Shown here: piece by piece, positions 23,324 through 31,676 of the stretch | How the letters are laid out: each line of letters begins with the position of its first letter | Numbering within the stretch: the stretch's first letter is position 1 | Assembly (NCBI RefSeq): GCF_001905595.1 | Contig: NZ_LIXI01000015.1 | Coordinates: forward strand, 68,482 to 132,481 | Origin: Streptomyces sp. CB00316 | GTDB taxonomy: Bacteria; Actinomycetota; Actinomycetes; Streptomycetales; Streptomycetaceae | Direction of reading: 5' to 3' | Length of the DNA stretch: 64,000 nt | Translations under genes and position numbers: made by a program | Notes under the pieces: model-generated | What the model saw: only the letters and a program-made list of their open reading frames with translations | What the model was told of the DNA's origin: nothing | Database searches by the model: none

Positions 23324-26059
23324 CTAGTCGTGGTGGGGGGCGGCGGAGGCGTGGGTCAGGCCCGCGTCGGCCATCGCCTGGACGTCCTCGCCGTAGACGA
23401 AGCTGACCGAGAACGCGGTGAGCCGGGCCCCCTGCGAGGCGACTCCGCACTCGAAGGCGCAGCGCTCGGCCAGCACCTTCATCCGGGCCGCCGCGTCGGC
23501 CAGGTCGGTGATCTGGTTGACGACCTCGGTGGCGATGTTGTGGTCGCCGACCAGGTCGGCCGCCATGTCCCGCAGCGCGTCGGCAACCTTCCCGAGCGCG
23601 GCGGCCAGGTCCTGGGCGCGGTCCCGGTCGAGCTCGGCGGCGACCGCGATGTTCACGATGCCCACCAGGTACTCGCCGAAGGTGATGTCGGTGCGGTGCC
23701 GGGCCGACATGCCGGTCTGGTCCCTCGCGGGCTTGCTGACCTGTGATGCCACGGATTCCTCCTGTGCTGTGGGTCGGGTGGTGCCGGGGCGCTGCGTGTG
23801 CGGTTCCGGAGCCGGCGGCAGACCGGCAGGGCCGCTGACGTGCGCCCCGAAGGTCTCGGCCGGGTCGTCGACGATGACCGCATCGACAATGTCCTCCTCC
23901 GGCTGATGCGATGCCGGGGGGCGGGGCGGGCCACCAGGGCGGTCCATCGTGAAGCCGAAAGCCTCCACCCGGACCGTCGAACGCCGCTGCTCACCGCCCT
24001 GCTGACCAGCACCCCGGTGGGCAGCTCGATCACGCCTGATGAACTGCCTTGCCCGGTGCCACGCGCTCACCCACTCCTCTCCGGACGGCTTCTGCCCCGG
24101 GCCGGGACCCGACTGGGTGCCGGTCGTGCTGGGCGGTGCCTGCGGACCGGCCGAACTCCCCGACGCTGTCCCCGCCGAACCGCCCTGGGCACCGGCGGCG
24201 CCGGTGGGAGCCGTCGGGCCACCGGAGCTAGGGCTGCCGGCGGAAGCTCCCGGCGGAGACTGCGCCCCGGGCCTGCTCGCCGCGCCTTGCGGGCCGGAGG
24301 CGCTCGCGCTCGGCGACGAGCCGCCCGTTCCCGGGGCGGCGCCGCTCGCTGACGGCGGCTGCCCGGGGTTCGCGCCGGATGGTGCCGCCGAGCCGCCGGT
24401 ACCGGCACCGGGCTTCGTCTTCGTCAGGCTCACCTTCGGGCCAGAGCCTGCCGCTGACTGGCCCGGAAGGTTTCCCGGCGCCGGTTTCTGGCTGCCGGAC
24501 GGCGGATTGGGCTGGGGAGCCGACGATGTCGGGGACGGGGTGCCTGCCCCGGCTGCATTGGCGCCCCCGGCCGACGGTGGCGTCTGTCCGGAAGGGGCTC
24601 CGGGGGGCACTGCAGCACCACTGGGCGACTGCTTCGAGCCGCCGTTCGGCGTGCCCGGTCCAGCCCCCGGTGCGTTGCCCTTCGAAGGCGACGCGGAGCC
24701 GGGCGTCGTCGTCGGCTGCCCTGCCTGCTGCTTGGCTCGGCGACGATCCCAGCGCTGCTGCGCGCTCTCCGCGACGGCCATCCCGAGGGTGGTGCGGCCA
24801 GCGGCGACCTTGGCGGCCTTCGCGGACTCGCGCTTCGCTGTCCTCGCGGCCTTCCGGTCGGCTTTGGCCGAACGGGTCTTCTCCGCCCGGTCGGCCTTGG
24901 CGCTACGGGCGTTCTCACGGTCCACCTGCCTGGCGGCGCGGTCCTGGTCGCGGTCCCTGGTCCGGTCGGCGAGGCTGGCGGCCTGGTTGGCGCTCCGTCG
25001 CTGTTGACGTGCGGATTGGCGGGCGGCGGCACGTTCCTGGCGGCCACGGGACCGCTCGGCGCGAGGGCTGGCGGCCGGCGGATCCGTCTTCCCGCCGTGG
25101 CTCTTCGAGCCACCCTTGCCACCGCCGAAACCGCTCGAACTGCCCTTGCCTGTCCCGGAGCTGCCGGAGCCGTTCTTGCTGCCGGAGCCGCCGGAACTGC
25201 CCTTACCGGTCCCGGAGCTGCCGGAGCCGTTCTTGCCGCCGGAACTGCCCGAACTGCCCGTGCCCGCACCGGCCTTGCCTGGCCCGGAGCCACCAGAGCC
25301 GTTCTGGCGGCTTTTCCCGCCCCCGGTCGACTCGTTGCCCTTGGGTCCGCCTCCACGGCCGCCAGCGGAGCGGTCAGGGCCCTTCCCGGTCCCCTTGTTG
25401 GAGCTGCCGCCACTGGACCCGTTCGTCGTCGACCCGCGACCCCGGCCCGAACCGCCGGAGCTGCCGCCGCTTCCGCGTGAGCCGCCTCCGCCGCCGGGCT
25501 TCGAGCGGCCCTTGTCGGTGCCCATGCCCGCACTGGAGGACTGCGCCGCATCGGCCTTGCCGCGCGCCGCCGTCTTGTCGGCTTTCGCTTTTCCCTGCGC
25601 GGCCTGGAGCTTTGCGTTCTGCTCCATCATCGCGGTCTCCTGGGCGGTGCGGGCCTCCAGGAGTTTCGTCTTGCGCGCTACTTCCGCCTCACGGAACGGC
25701 GCTTCCCCGGCCTGCCGGTCCCGCGCCATTTGCAGCCGGAGTTCCAGCCAGTCACCGAGGCGATCGGCAAGCGAACGGGACTGCGCATATTCACCGTCTC
25801 CGCTATCAGTGCCGCCGGAATTCGGGGCATCAGGAATTCCCGTTTCCCGTAATGCGACTTCCGGAGAAATCGGCTCGCGAATGGCGGGGAGTTCCATGGT
25901 CGTCTCCTCCGGCGACTCGGGAGGGGCGGCGCTGTCCGCGCTGCTGGCGGGCGGTTCGGAATAGAAAAGGTCCCCGCCGTCGGGGGCGTCCGGCATATCA
26001 CCGGAATTACTGCCCCTGGTGGGGAGGCGGACCACGTTGCTGTCGGTGTCGTCGGACAC
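23324..26059 (-). CDS. Large low-complexity transfer-cluster protein
   Basis: 911 residues from GTG 26059, which follows AGGAGGAGGGG. Layout: acidic N-terminus (about 1-80); a charged helical part (LELRLQMARDRQAGEAPFRE); a Gly/Ser/Lys repeat region (GSGGKNGSGSSGTGKGSS-type units); an Arg/Ala-rich helix (about 340-430); a Pro/Gly/Ser-rich stretch; and a conserved C-terminal domain of about 130 residues (SARHRTDITFGEYLVGIVNI ... AARMKVLAERCAFECGVASQ). The disordered middle probably spaces two folded ends. It is associated with transfer by position; no enzymatic motif is seen. Confidence 0.7.
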   Translation of the reverse strand: MSDDTDSNVVRLPTRGSNSGDMPDAPDGGDLFYSEPPASSADSAAPPESPEETTMELPAIREPISPEVALRETGIPDAPNSGGTDSGDGEYAQSRSLADRLGDWLELRLQMARDRQAGEAPFREAEVARKTKLLEARTAQETAMMEQNAKLQAAQGKAKADKTAARGKADAAQSSSAGMGTDKGRSKPGGGGGSRGSGGSSGGSGRGRGSTTNGSSGGSSNKGTGKGPDRSAGGRGGGPKGNESTGGGKSRQNGSGGSGPGKAGAGTGSSGSSGGKNGSGSSGTGKGSSGGSGSKNGSGSSGTGKGSSSGFGGGKGGSKSHGGKTDPPAASPRAERSRGRQERAAARQSARQQRRSANQAASLADRTRDRDQDRAARQVDRENARSAKADRAEKTRSAKADRKAARTAKRESAKAAKVAAGRTTLGMAVAESAQQRWDRRRAKQQAGQPTTTPGSASPSKGNAPGAGPGTPNGGSKQSPSGAAVPPGAPSGQTPPSAGGANAAGAGTPSPTSSAPQPNPPSGSQKPAPGNLPGQSAAGSGPKVSLTKTKPGAGTGGSAAPSGANPGQPPSASGAAPGTGGSSPSASASGPQGAASRPGAQSPPGASAGSPSSGGPTAPTGAAGAQGGSAGTASGSSAGPQAPPSTTGTQSGPGPGQKPSGEEWVSAWHRARQFIRRDRAAHRGAGQQGGEQRRSTVRVEAFGFTMDRPGGPPRPPASHQPEEDIVDAVIVDDPAETFGAHVSGPAGLPPAPEPHTQRPGTTRPTAQEESVASQVSKPARDQTGMSARHRTDITFGEYLVGIVNIAVAAELDRDRAQDLAAALGKVADALRDMAADLVGDHNIATEVVNQITDLADAAARMKVLAERCAFECGVASQGARLTAFSVSFVYGEDVQAMADAGLTHASAAPHHD

Positions 26060-26153
26060 GCGACCCCTCCTCCTGGACTTGACACTGGCGGTCGGCCTCG
26101 CGTACACGCGCGCACGCCACGCGCGGCACGCGTCACGCGCGGCACGCGTTGGG

Positions 26154-26200
26154 GTCCACGAAGGGCCGCCCCCAGGAATCAGGGACGGCCCTTCGTGGAC
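26154..26200 (-). terminator. Perfect hairpin terminator
   Basis: 15-bp arms GTCCACGAAGGGCCG (26154-26168) and complement (26186-26200), 18 bp past the 26219 gene. Just left of it the 14-mer ACGCGCGGCACGCG occurs twice. Confidence 0.8.
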
Positions 26201-26218
26201 GGACGGGACGCGAGGCGA

Positions 26219-26458
26219 CTAGCCGCCGGAGTGGCGGCTGTAGACGTTGTGCAGGGCGAGCGCGACCTCACGGATGAACTCCGTGCTCCCGTCGCGATAC
26301 GCCTGGGTGCCCCGGATATTCGCAATCCGAAGCCAGTAGTAGAAAGTGCCGAGGTCGTTGCCGTGCTGCGCAATCAAATCCTGTTTGATTTTGCGTTCGT
26401 GTTCCGCACGGTTCATCTTCTTCCGCTCGGCTTTCGTGAGCGGGCGACCTGCACTCAC
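26219..26458 (-). CDS. Small basic hypothetical protein
   Basis: 79 residues, GTG 26458 overlapping the stop of the 26455 gene (GTGA). It has a Lys/Arg-rich N-terminus (RPLTKAERKKMNRAEHERKI) and a helical C-terminus (FYYWLRIANIRGTQAYRDGS). Probably translated with its partner. Unknown. Confidence 0.6.
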   Translation of the reverse strand: MSAGRPLTKAERKKMNRAEHERKIKQDLIAQHGNDLGTFYYWLRIANIRGTQAYRDGSTEFIREVALALHNVYSRHSGG

Positions 26459-26952
26459 GCCGACTCCCTGCGAGGAAGGTTGTAAATCGACGTGGGGCCA
26501 CCATATCCCGGATTCGGGCTCTGCGCACCCTCCTGCCCAGAACTTTCCGGGGCGGCCTGGAGCGGCGGGCTGGCCTTATGCGCCTTGAGCTGCTTCTTTT
26601 CCTTTCGCTTAGCCCGGACTTCATTCACCTTTTCGTCGTGGGCGTGGCGCTTATGGGCGCTCTTTTCCAGTCCGGAACTAATTCCCTTGAGGTTCTTGAG
26701 AATGCCGTTGAGGGACTGCTCCACCGGCAAGGAACGCAGAAAGGCCTGGCCCATCTTGTCGCCCTCCACGCGGGTCCCACGGCAGTGCACGCGGGTCTCA
26801 CGCTGAAGGATCTCCAGCTTGGCCTGCACGTCCAGCACGACCCGGTGGATGTCCGCGAGGTAGTGCGCGTAGGCGGCGGGGTTCTGCGCGATCTCGCGCA
26901 GGGCCGCGTTCGGGTCGTCGAAGAAGGGCTGGCCGTTGTTTTCAGTGCTCAC
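26455..26952 (-). CDS. Hypothetical transfer-cluster protein
   Basis: 165 residues from GTG 26952 with GGAGG five bases upstream. The helical core (YAHYLADIHRVVLDVQAKLE) precedes a Lys-rich stretch (EVRAKRKEKKQLKAHKASPP). The AT content here is slightly higher than in its neighbours. No family recognised. Confidence 0.6.
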   Translation of the reverse strand: MSTENNGQPFFDDPNAALREIAQNPAAYAHYLADIHRVVLDVQAKLEILQRETRVHCRGTRVEGDKMGQAFLRSLPVEQSLNGILKNLKGISSGLEKSAHKRHAHDEKVNEVRAKRKEKKQLKAHKASPPLQAAPESSGQEGAQSPNPGYGGPTSIYNLPRRESA

Positions 26953-27020
26953 GGGGTCCTCCGTGGGGGTCGGATCTGCTGTACTCGGGGGGCTGTCGAC
27001 TGTCTTCCGGCAGTCGCGGC

Positions 27021-27053
27021 GAGGGCCAGCCCACTTCCGATGGGCTGGCCCTC
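27021..27053 (-). terminator. Perfect hairpin terminator
   Basis: GAGGGCCAGCCCA and complement, 13-bp arms, 7-base loop, 24 bp after the DUF2637-type gene. Confidence 0.8.
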
Positions 27054-27077
27054 ACTGGTGTGTGCCGGACGTACGGG

Positions 27078-29369
27078 TCAGGTGAGGTACTTGTCCGCGT
27101 CCTCGGGCCGCAGCAGGCCGGCGGTGGACAGCAGCCGGATCGCACGGTCCTGGTTGACGGAGAGCGTGGTACGGACGCGGCTGATGTTGACGAAACCGTC
27201 GTCCTCGCGGGGCAGCTCCCGTACGAGCGGGAGCAGTTCCTCGTCCGTACGGACCCGGATCGCCGTACCGGTACGCCCGCCGGTGGCGCCCGCAGTGGTA
27301 CGCGGGCGTCCGCTGGCCGTACTGGTACGGGCGGCCGGGACGCCTTCGTCCGTACCGGTACGGGCGGTGACCGTACCGGTACGGGCCCGGCTCCCGTGTA
27401 CGGCGGCGCTGGTACGGCCGGAGGGCTCCGTACCAGTACGGACCGCCCCGCTCCCGGTGCCCGGTACGCCGCTTGTACGGTCGCTGTACGCGCTGGTCAC
27501 GCCCGCATTGGCTGCCGCCGGGGCGGAGGGGTGCGGGGCGCCGTGTACAGGGTCCGTACTAGCTGCACCGTGTCCGGTACGGGCGGCCGGTGTACCACTC
27601 GCCGAGCCGTACGAGCCCGTACCGGCGGAGCCCGTACGGGCGTTCCGCGTACCAGCCGAGCCGTACGTCCCGTGCCCCGTACCGGTACGCCGCTCCGTAC
27701 CGGCCGCCAAGCCCGTACCGGTGTTCCCGGCCGTACCGGTACGCCGGTCGGACGCGGCGGCCGTGTCCGTACCGGCGTCTGCGCCCGTACCGGTACGCCC
27801 CTCGGACGCTCCCGCCGAACCCGTACCACCGTGTCCGTCCGTACCGTCGTCGGTGTGCATGAGCGCGTGGACGCGCCAGATGACGGCCACGAAGATCAGC
27901 ACGACGAACGTCGTCAGCGGCCACGGAGCCGACTCGCCCTCCGGCACCAGGTGGGCCTGCTCCGCCAGGTGATAGGTCACGTTGGCCGACGCCATCAGAA
28001 CCAGCGCCGCCGGGATGTCGCGCTTGGCGCGGAACGCGGTGACGCAGTAGACATCGATGCTGACCGGGAGCAGCGGGGCGACGTACTCGTTGATGCCGAC
28101 CATGCGGGCCAGCTCGTACTCACCGGACGCGGCGAGGCCAACACCTGAGGCGAGCGCGAGCCAGGGGGCGGCCTTCCACGCCTTGGCGCTGAGGTTCTGC
28201 TGCCAGCCGCGCCGGCGAGAGTTGGCCTTCTTCGCCTCCCGGGCCTCCTCCAGCATCCGGCGGGCCCGGGACTCATCGGCCTGCGCCCGCTCGGTGATGC
28301 CCTTTGCCTTGCGCTCGGCCTCGGCGGTGATACGGCTCGCTTCCCTCTGGGCGGCTTCCCGCAGCTGCACGGCCACGGTCTTGGCCTCCTGACGCAGCTG
28401 CTCCCGCTGCTGGTCGCAGGACGCCTTGAGCCCGGCGAGCTCGGCGGCCAGGGCCGTGCGCTTCTCGGCAGCCGCCGTGTCGAACTGGTCGGTGAGCTCG
28501 CGCAGCTTCTCGCGCAGCTCGGTGCGGGCCGCTTCCGCCTCCGCGTGTGCGGCGGCGACGTGCCGGTCCGCCTCGCGGCGGCGCTCGTCGGCGGCCGCGA
28601 CGGCACCGTTGTAGAGCTGCTCGGCCTCGGCGCGGCGGCCGTCGTACTGCTCGGCCGCCACCTTGGCGAGCTGGGCGAACCGCTCGCGGGCCTCGCCGAC
28701 CTCCCGCTGCGCGGACGCGACCAGTTCGTCCGCCTGCTCCTGAGCCCGGGCCAGGATCGCAGCGGCGTCGCTGCGGCGCTGGTCGACCAAGGCGCTGATC
28801 TCGGCGAGGTCCGCCTGGGCCAGGCGCCGCAGCTCGGTCATCGCCGTGGCGGTCACCTCGCGCTCGGCGGCGGCCAGTTCGGTCAGCTCGGCGACCTGCG
28901 TACGGGCCGCACCCAGCAGGTCCTCGGCACGGGCCTGGGCCTGAGCCAGAAGCCGGCCGCCCTCGCTGCGCGCCTCGTCCAGGGCGGCCTGTGCCGCCGC
29001 CCGCTGGGCAGTGGCGTCGTGGTCGGCCTCGGCCAGGGTGCCCGCAGCACGGGCCTGCGCCTCGCGCATCAGCACGGTGACCTGCTCGTGCGCATCGGTC
29101 ACGGTGCGCGCGGCCGCACTCTCGGCCTCCGCCTGGAGAGCGGCTGCCTGCTCGCGGGCGGAGTCGACGGTGTCGGCGGCCTGGTCCCGGGCGTCCGCGA
29201 TCCGGGCCAGCACCTCCATGTCCGCCTCCGCCGGACCGGACGGGGACGGGTCACCGGCCGCCGGTGCCGCAGCGGCCGGGGCGGGGGAGGCGCTCTGGGG
29301 GGTGGTGGTCTTGCGGGCCCGGGTCGGCTTGCGCCGGGCCGAGGCCTTCGTACGGGCGGCGGTCGCCAC
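27078..29369 (-). CDS. DUF2637-type membrane protein with long coiled coil (Spd-like)
   Basis: 763 residues, GTG 29369 after GGAG. Order: a basic N-terminus; about 330 residues of Ala/Glu/Arg coiled coil (AREQAAALQAEAESAAARTV and similar heptads); a membrane block at about 395-500 (PWLALASGVGLAASGEYELA; LTTFVVLIFVAVIWRVHAL); a Thr/Gly/Arg-rich repeat zone at about 525-700 (RTGTG units); and a C-terminal winged-helix-like domain (VNISRVRTTLSVNQDRAIRL). DUF2637 proteins are typical of Streptomyces plasmid spread functions. The repeat zone is also a dense DNA repeat (separate entry). It probably works with TraB in intramycelial spread. Confidence 0.75.
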   Translation of the reverse strand: MATAARTKASARRKPTRARKTTTPQSASPAPAAAAPAAGDPSPSGPAEADMEVLARIADARDQAADTVDSAREQAAALQAEAESAAARTVTDAHEQVTVLMREAQARAAGTLAEADHDATAQRAAAQAALDEARSEGGRLLAQAQARAEDLLGAARTQVAELTELAAAEREVTATAMTELRRLAQADLAEISALVDQRRSDAAAILARAQEQADELVASAQREVGEARERFAQLAKVAAEQYDGRRAEAEQLYNGAVAAADERRREADRHVAAAHAEAEAARTELREKLRELTDQFDTAAAEKRTALAAELAGLKASCDQQREQLRQEAKTVAVQLREAAQREASRITAEAERKAKGITERAQADESRARRMLEEAREAKKANSRRRGWQQNLSAKAWKAAPWLALASGVGLAASGEYELARMVGINEYVAPLLPVSIDVYCVTAFRAKRDIPAALVLMASANVTYHLAEQAHLVPEGESAPWPLTTFVVLIFVAVIWRVHALMHTDDGTDGHGGTGSAGASEGRTGTGADAGTDTAAASDRRTGTAGNTGTGLAAGTERRTGTGHGTYGSAGTRNARTGSAGTGSYGSASGTPAARTGHGAASTDPVHGAPHPSAPAAANAGVTSAYSDRTSGVPGTGSGAVRTGTEPSGRTSAAVHGSRARTGTVTARTGTDEGVPAARTSTASGRPRTTAGATGGRTGTAIRVRTDEELLPLVRELPREDDGFVNISRVRTTLSVNQDRAIRLLSTAGLLRPEDADKYLT
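27264..27797. repeat. Cluster of CGTACCGGTACG palindromes
   Basis: Six exact copies start at 27264, 27351, 27372, 27678, 27732 and 27786. Many one- or two-base variants (GTACTGGTAC, GTACCAGTAC, CCGTACCGGCG) lie between them. They fall inside the repeat zone of the DUF2637-type gene. Coding for a Thr/Gly/Arg repeat does not by itself require a palindrome. Confidence 0.85.
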
Positions 29370-29399
29370 GAGGGAGCTCCTTCAGGGTGAACCGCGTAC

Positions 29400-29437
29400 G
29401 GGTCGGCCCCTGCCGTGGTGTTGGCAGGGGCCGACCC
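29400..29437 (-). terminator. Perfect hairpin upstream of the DUF2637-type gene
   Basis: 15-bp arms GGGTCGGCCCCTGCC (29400-29414) and complement (29423-29437), 8-base loop, between the 29482 and 27078 genes. Confidence 0.75.
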
Positions 29438-29481
29438 GCACGCGGTGTGGCGGGAGGGGCGGAGCAGGCAACTGGCAGGCG

Positions 29482-29658
29482 CTACTGCTCGGTGGTGGTC
29501 ACTTCGTCCTGTGAGGGGAAGGTGGTGCGGCCGTCGTCCATGCGGACGGTGAGGTTGCCGCCGGTGTGGACGCCCTCGACGGTGCCCTGGTCACCGGCCT
29601 TGTGCCGGGTGCCGAGGGCCTCGATGTCGGCGGTGAGCTGGATACGGGTTCCGCGCAT
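29482..29658 (-). CDS. Small DUF4314-like (SH3/KOW-like) protein
   Basis: 58 residues, ATG 29658. GTRIQLTADIEALGTRHKAG, then DQGTVEGVH and DGRTTFPSQDE, has the pattern of DUF4314, a short SH3-like beta-barrel common on actinobacterial plasmids and phages. Function unknown. Confidence 0.6.
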   Translation of the reverse strand: MRGTRIQLTADIEALGTRHKAGDQGTVEGVHTGGNLTVRMDDGRTTFPSQDEVTTTEQ

Positions 29659-29758
29659 AGGGGCCGTCCTTTCGTGGAGCGGGCTGTCCGGCTCCCTGTC
29701 ACCGCCCGTCCCGGCCGCCACAGTGGTGGGCGGTCGGTGCGGGCGGATCGGGCAGCCG

Positions 29759-30133
29759 TCAGACCGACCACGCGGCGCCGGCGGAGCGGGCCTCCATCGC
29801 CGCGTGGAGCGCGGCCACGTTGGTCTTGCCGCTGCCGGGCGTGCCCACGATGAGCGAGGCCTGTTGGTCCGGGTACCGCAGGATCAGGGCGCCCAGGGTG
29901 TCGGTGGGACGGTGCGGGGCGACGACCTGGCCGTCGGGGAGCAGCGCTCCGGTGTCCTCCCAGAGCAGCAGGGAGTTGCACAAGAGACTCCAGCCCTGCT
30001 CCGGGTGTGCGGCTACGATGCGCGCGGCCTCCCGGTCGGGGCTGTCGGCGCTCGGGCATCGGGGGGTGTGCTGGCACAGCGAGTCCGGGAGCTGGCTGGT
30101 CGTCGCGGGCTCGGGGTGGGTGGTGTTGCGCAT
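29759..30133 (-). CDS. DUF5999-like protein with C-terminal Walker-A fragment
   Basis: 124 residues. Residues up to about 80 (CQHTPRCPSADSPDREAARI, then GWSLLCNSLLLWEDTGALLP and APHRPTDT) match DUF5999-like proteins, normally about 70 residues long. The rest (IVGTPGSGKTNVAALHAAME, then ARSAGAAWSV and stop) is the beginning of a P-loop ATPase or nuclease domain without Walker B. It looks like a fusion to a truncated translocase, or a decayed longer protein. Confidence 0.65.
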   Translation of the reverse strand: MRNTTHPEPATTSQLPDSLCQHTPRCPSADSPDREAARIVAAHPEQGWSLLCNSLLLWEDTGALLPDGQVVAPHRPTDTLGALILRYPDQQASLIVGTPGSGKTNVAALHAAMEARSAGAAWSV

Positions 30134-30188
30134 GGGCTCTCCTCCGGAAAGGGGGGCGAGGTGGAGCGGGCTGTCCGGCTCCCCTTCA

Positions 30189-30260
30189 CCGCCGAGCCCC
30201 GCCCGCCCCGGCAGCGCGCACAGGGCGCGACGCGGCGGGGTGGGCGGGGCTCGGCGGATC
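30189..30260. repeat. Long inverted repeat between 30278 and 30133 genes
   Basis: CCGCCGAGCCCCGCCCGCCC at 30189-30208 pairs with GGGCGGGGCTCGGCGG near 30245-30260. It is a terminator-like structure. A 21-mer that starts GGAGCGGGCTGTCC occurs just before it (30152) and again at about 29676, so the two intergenic regions are related by duplication. Confidence 0.6.
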
Positions 30261-30277
30261 AGGCAGCTGGCAGACCG

Positions 30278-30550
30278 TCAGGCCGCCACCGGGAGCGGAC
30301 GGGGCGGGCGGATGCAGGTAGCGGCGTGCTCGCGGGCGAACGCGGGGCTGACGAGGCTGAGGAGGGCCCAGGCGTACTCGCCGCAGCCGGTGCAGTCACT
30401 GCTCAGGGAGCCGTCGCTGTCCTGGTAGACGTGCACGTCGGCCCCGCCCCCGGTGGGGATGCTGGACAGGAGGACGGGGGCCGGCGGGGAGACGTACTCG
30501 GTCTCCGTCCCGGTGGTGCGACTGGCGGAGCTGATCGGGGTGACGGTCAT
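30278..30550 (-). CDS. Small hypothetical protein with Cys/His motif
   Basis: 90 residues, ATG 30550 overlapping the stop of the 30547 gene. SSDCTGCGEYAWALL followed by FAREHAATCIRP gives a CxxC...HxxxC zinc-type pattern. Unknown function. Confidence 0.6.
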   Translation of the reverse strand: MTVTPISSASRTTGTETEYVSPPAPVLLSSIPTGGGADVHVYQDSDGSLSSDCTGCGEYAWALLSLVSPAFAREHAATCIRPPRPLPVAA

Positions 30551-30729
30551 GACGTGCCCTTCTTTTCGCGGAGGTGGGTGAGGTAGGCGTCCTGCAGGCG
30601 GGTGAACCGCTCCCAGAGCGGGGCCCCGTCCGGGCAGCGCTCCTCGGCGGTGCAGGCCGAACAGCGCTTGAGGTGGGCGCGCCAGGTGTCGGACGCGGCC
30701 ATGTAGCGGGTGTAGAGGTCAGCAGCCAC
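30547..30729 (-). CDS. Small CxxC protein
   Basis: 60 residues from GTG 30729. It is helical with CSACTAEERC (three cysteines), a likely zinc site. It overlaps its neighbours on both sides by 4 and 11 bases, so it is part of a tight cistron chain. Unknown function. Confidence 0.6.
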   Translation of the reverse strand: MAADLYTRYMAASDTWRAHLKRCSACTAEERCPDGAPLWERFTRLQDAYLTHLREKKGTS

Positions 30730-30922
30730 TTCGGGCTTCCTGTGCAGGAGTGGGGGAGGGGTGGGTGTCGGCGACGCGGTGTCCTCGGTCCCACGCCCTG
30801 GCGGCCGCCGTGGAGGCGGCCGCCAGAAGCGCGAGGCTGAGCGGGTGGGCCAGACCGTGAGCGGTGATGGCCCGGACCGCGTATCGCTGTGCTGCTCGGG
30901 CAGCACGTATCCGGTGCGGCAT
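30719..30922 (-). CDS. Small possible membrane protein
   Basis: 67 residues, ATG 30922, ten bases after the previous stop. One weak hydrophobic stretch (AHPLSLALLAAASTAAARAW). Without a clear ribosome-binding site it is less certain than its neighbours. Confidence 0.45.
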   Translation of the reverse strand: MPHRIRAARAAQRYAVRAITAHGLAHPLSLALLAAASTAAARAWDRGHRVADTHPSPTPAQEARSGC

Positions 30923-30932
30923 CAGTCGGCTG

Positions 30933-31046
30933 CTACTTTTTGCCGCCGCACTGGCACGGCTCGTGCCTCACGGACTGGTACGGCTTGCCGTCCGTGCCAA
31001 CGCGGTTGACCGTGACGAGCCGCGGGGGGTGCCCGCAGCTGCTCAC
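30933..31046 (-). CDS. 37-residue Cys-containing micro-protein
   Basis: GTG 31046 overlaps the stop of the 31043 gene (GTGA). The sequence SCGHPPRLVTVNRVGTDGKP ... EPCQCGGKK has CGH and CQC ends typical of a mini zinc ribbon. It is too short for most gene finders, but the spacing and composition support it. Confidence 0.55.
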   Translation of the reverse strand: MSSCGHPPRLVTVNRVGTDGKPYQSVRHEPCQCGGKK

Positions 31047-31510
31047 GAGGCCACCGCCCGCAGGGACGGCGTCGGCGCCGGGGCGAAGCAGTTCCCGCCA
31101 CAGAGCCATCTGCCGCAGAGGACGCACGCGTCGTCCGCGCCCGCCTTGGACGCGGTCGGAACGAAGGTCAGCTCCCGAGTCATCCGCAGCACGGGCTGCC
31201 GCGTCTGACCAGGGGCCATCTCGGCGAGGGTCCGGCGCGCCCGGCGGCCGGCCGTGGCGGCACGGTCGTCGCCGTCAGCCACCAGCTGCTCCACGAGGTC
31301 GCGGAAGGCGCGGTCGGTCTCGTCACGCTCGTAGCCGCGCCCGTCGTGCCCGCCGCGGTCGTCCTCGCGCCGGATGTCGTCGGCGACACCAGCACGCGGA
31401 CTGCTCAGCGGGGTGGCGCCGGTGCACCGGCACGTCTCGAAGTTGCCCTCACAGATCGGGCAGGTGCTGCCCGCACAGGCGGGGATCGTGCGTGTCATCA
31501 TGTGCTGCAT
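31043..31510 (-). CDS. Hypothetical zinc-finger protein
   Basis: 155 residues. CPICEGNFETCRCTG near the N-terminus and CVLCGRWLCGGNCF near the C-terminus give two Cys-rich sites on either side of a charged helical middle (DETDRAFRDLVEQLVADGDD). Unknown; it sits among plasmid transfer accessory genes. Confidence 0.6.
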   Translation of the reverse strand: MQHMMTRTIPACAGSTCPICEGNFETCRCTGATPLSSPRAGVADDIRREDDRGGHDGRGYERDETDRAFRDLVEQLVADGDDRAATAGRRARRTLAEMAPGQTRQPVLRMTRELTFVPTASKAGADDACVLCGRWLCGGNCFAPAPTPSLRAVAS

Positions 31511-31533
31511 CAGGTCCTCCAGTTCAGGTCCTG

Positions 31534-31654
31534 GACAGCCCCAGGGATCGCACCCCTGGGGCTGTCGCCGTTCACTCCCCAGTTGGGGAGTCGACTGCTG
31601 TACGAGCAGCCGAGGCCGTGGCCGACCCGATCACTCGGGTCGGCCACGGCCTCG
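31534..31654 (-). terminator. Three successive hairpins
   Basis: Hairpin 1: arms 31534-31546 and 31554-31566 (GACAGCCCCAGGG). Hairpin 2: ACTCCCCA and TGGGGAGT at 31574-31591. Hairpin 3: perfect 20-bp arms at 31611-31630 and 31635-31654 around TCAC. They separate the 31677 and 31043 genes on the minus strand. Confidence 0.8.
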
Positions 31655-31676
31655 GTCGTTCGTCGGGAACTCGCGG

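Noticed and set aside
20679..23327. 882-residue plus-strand open frame
   Set aside because: It is antisense to the TraB-type translocase and its neighbour, has a Gly/Val/Asp composition typical of a shadow frame, and no ribosome-binding site or motif.
24039..26082. Long plus-strand open frames opposite the low-complexity transfer gene
   Set aside because: Pro/Ala/Leu-rich antisense of Gly/Ser/Ala repeats; the minus frame has a good start and a conserved C-terminal domain.
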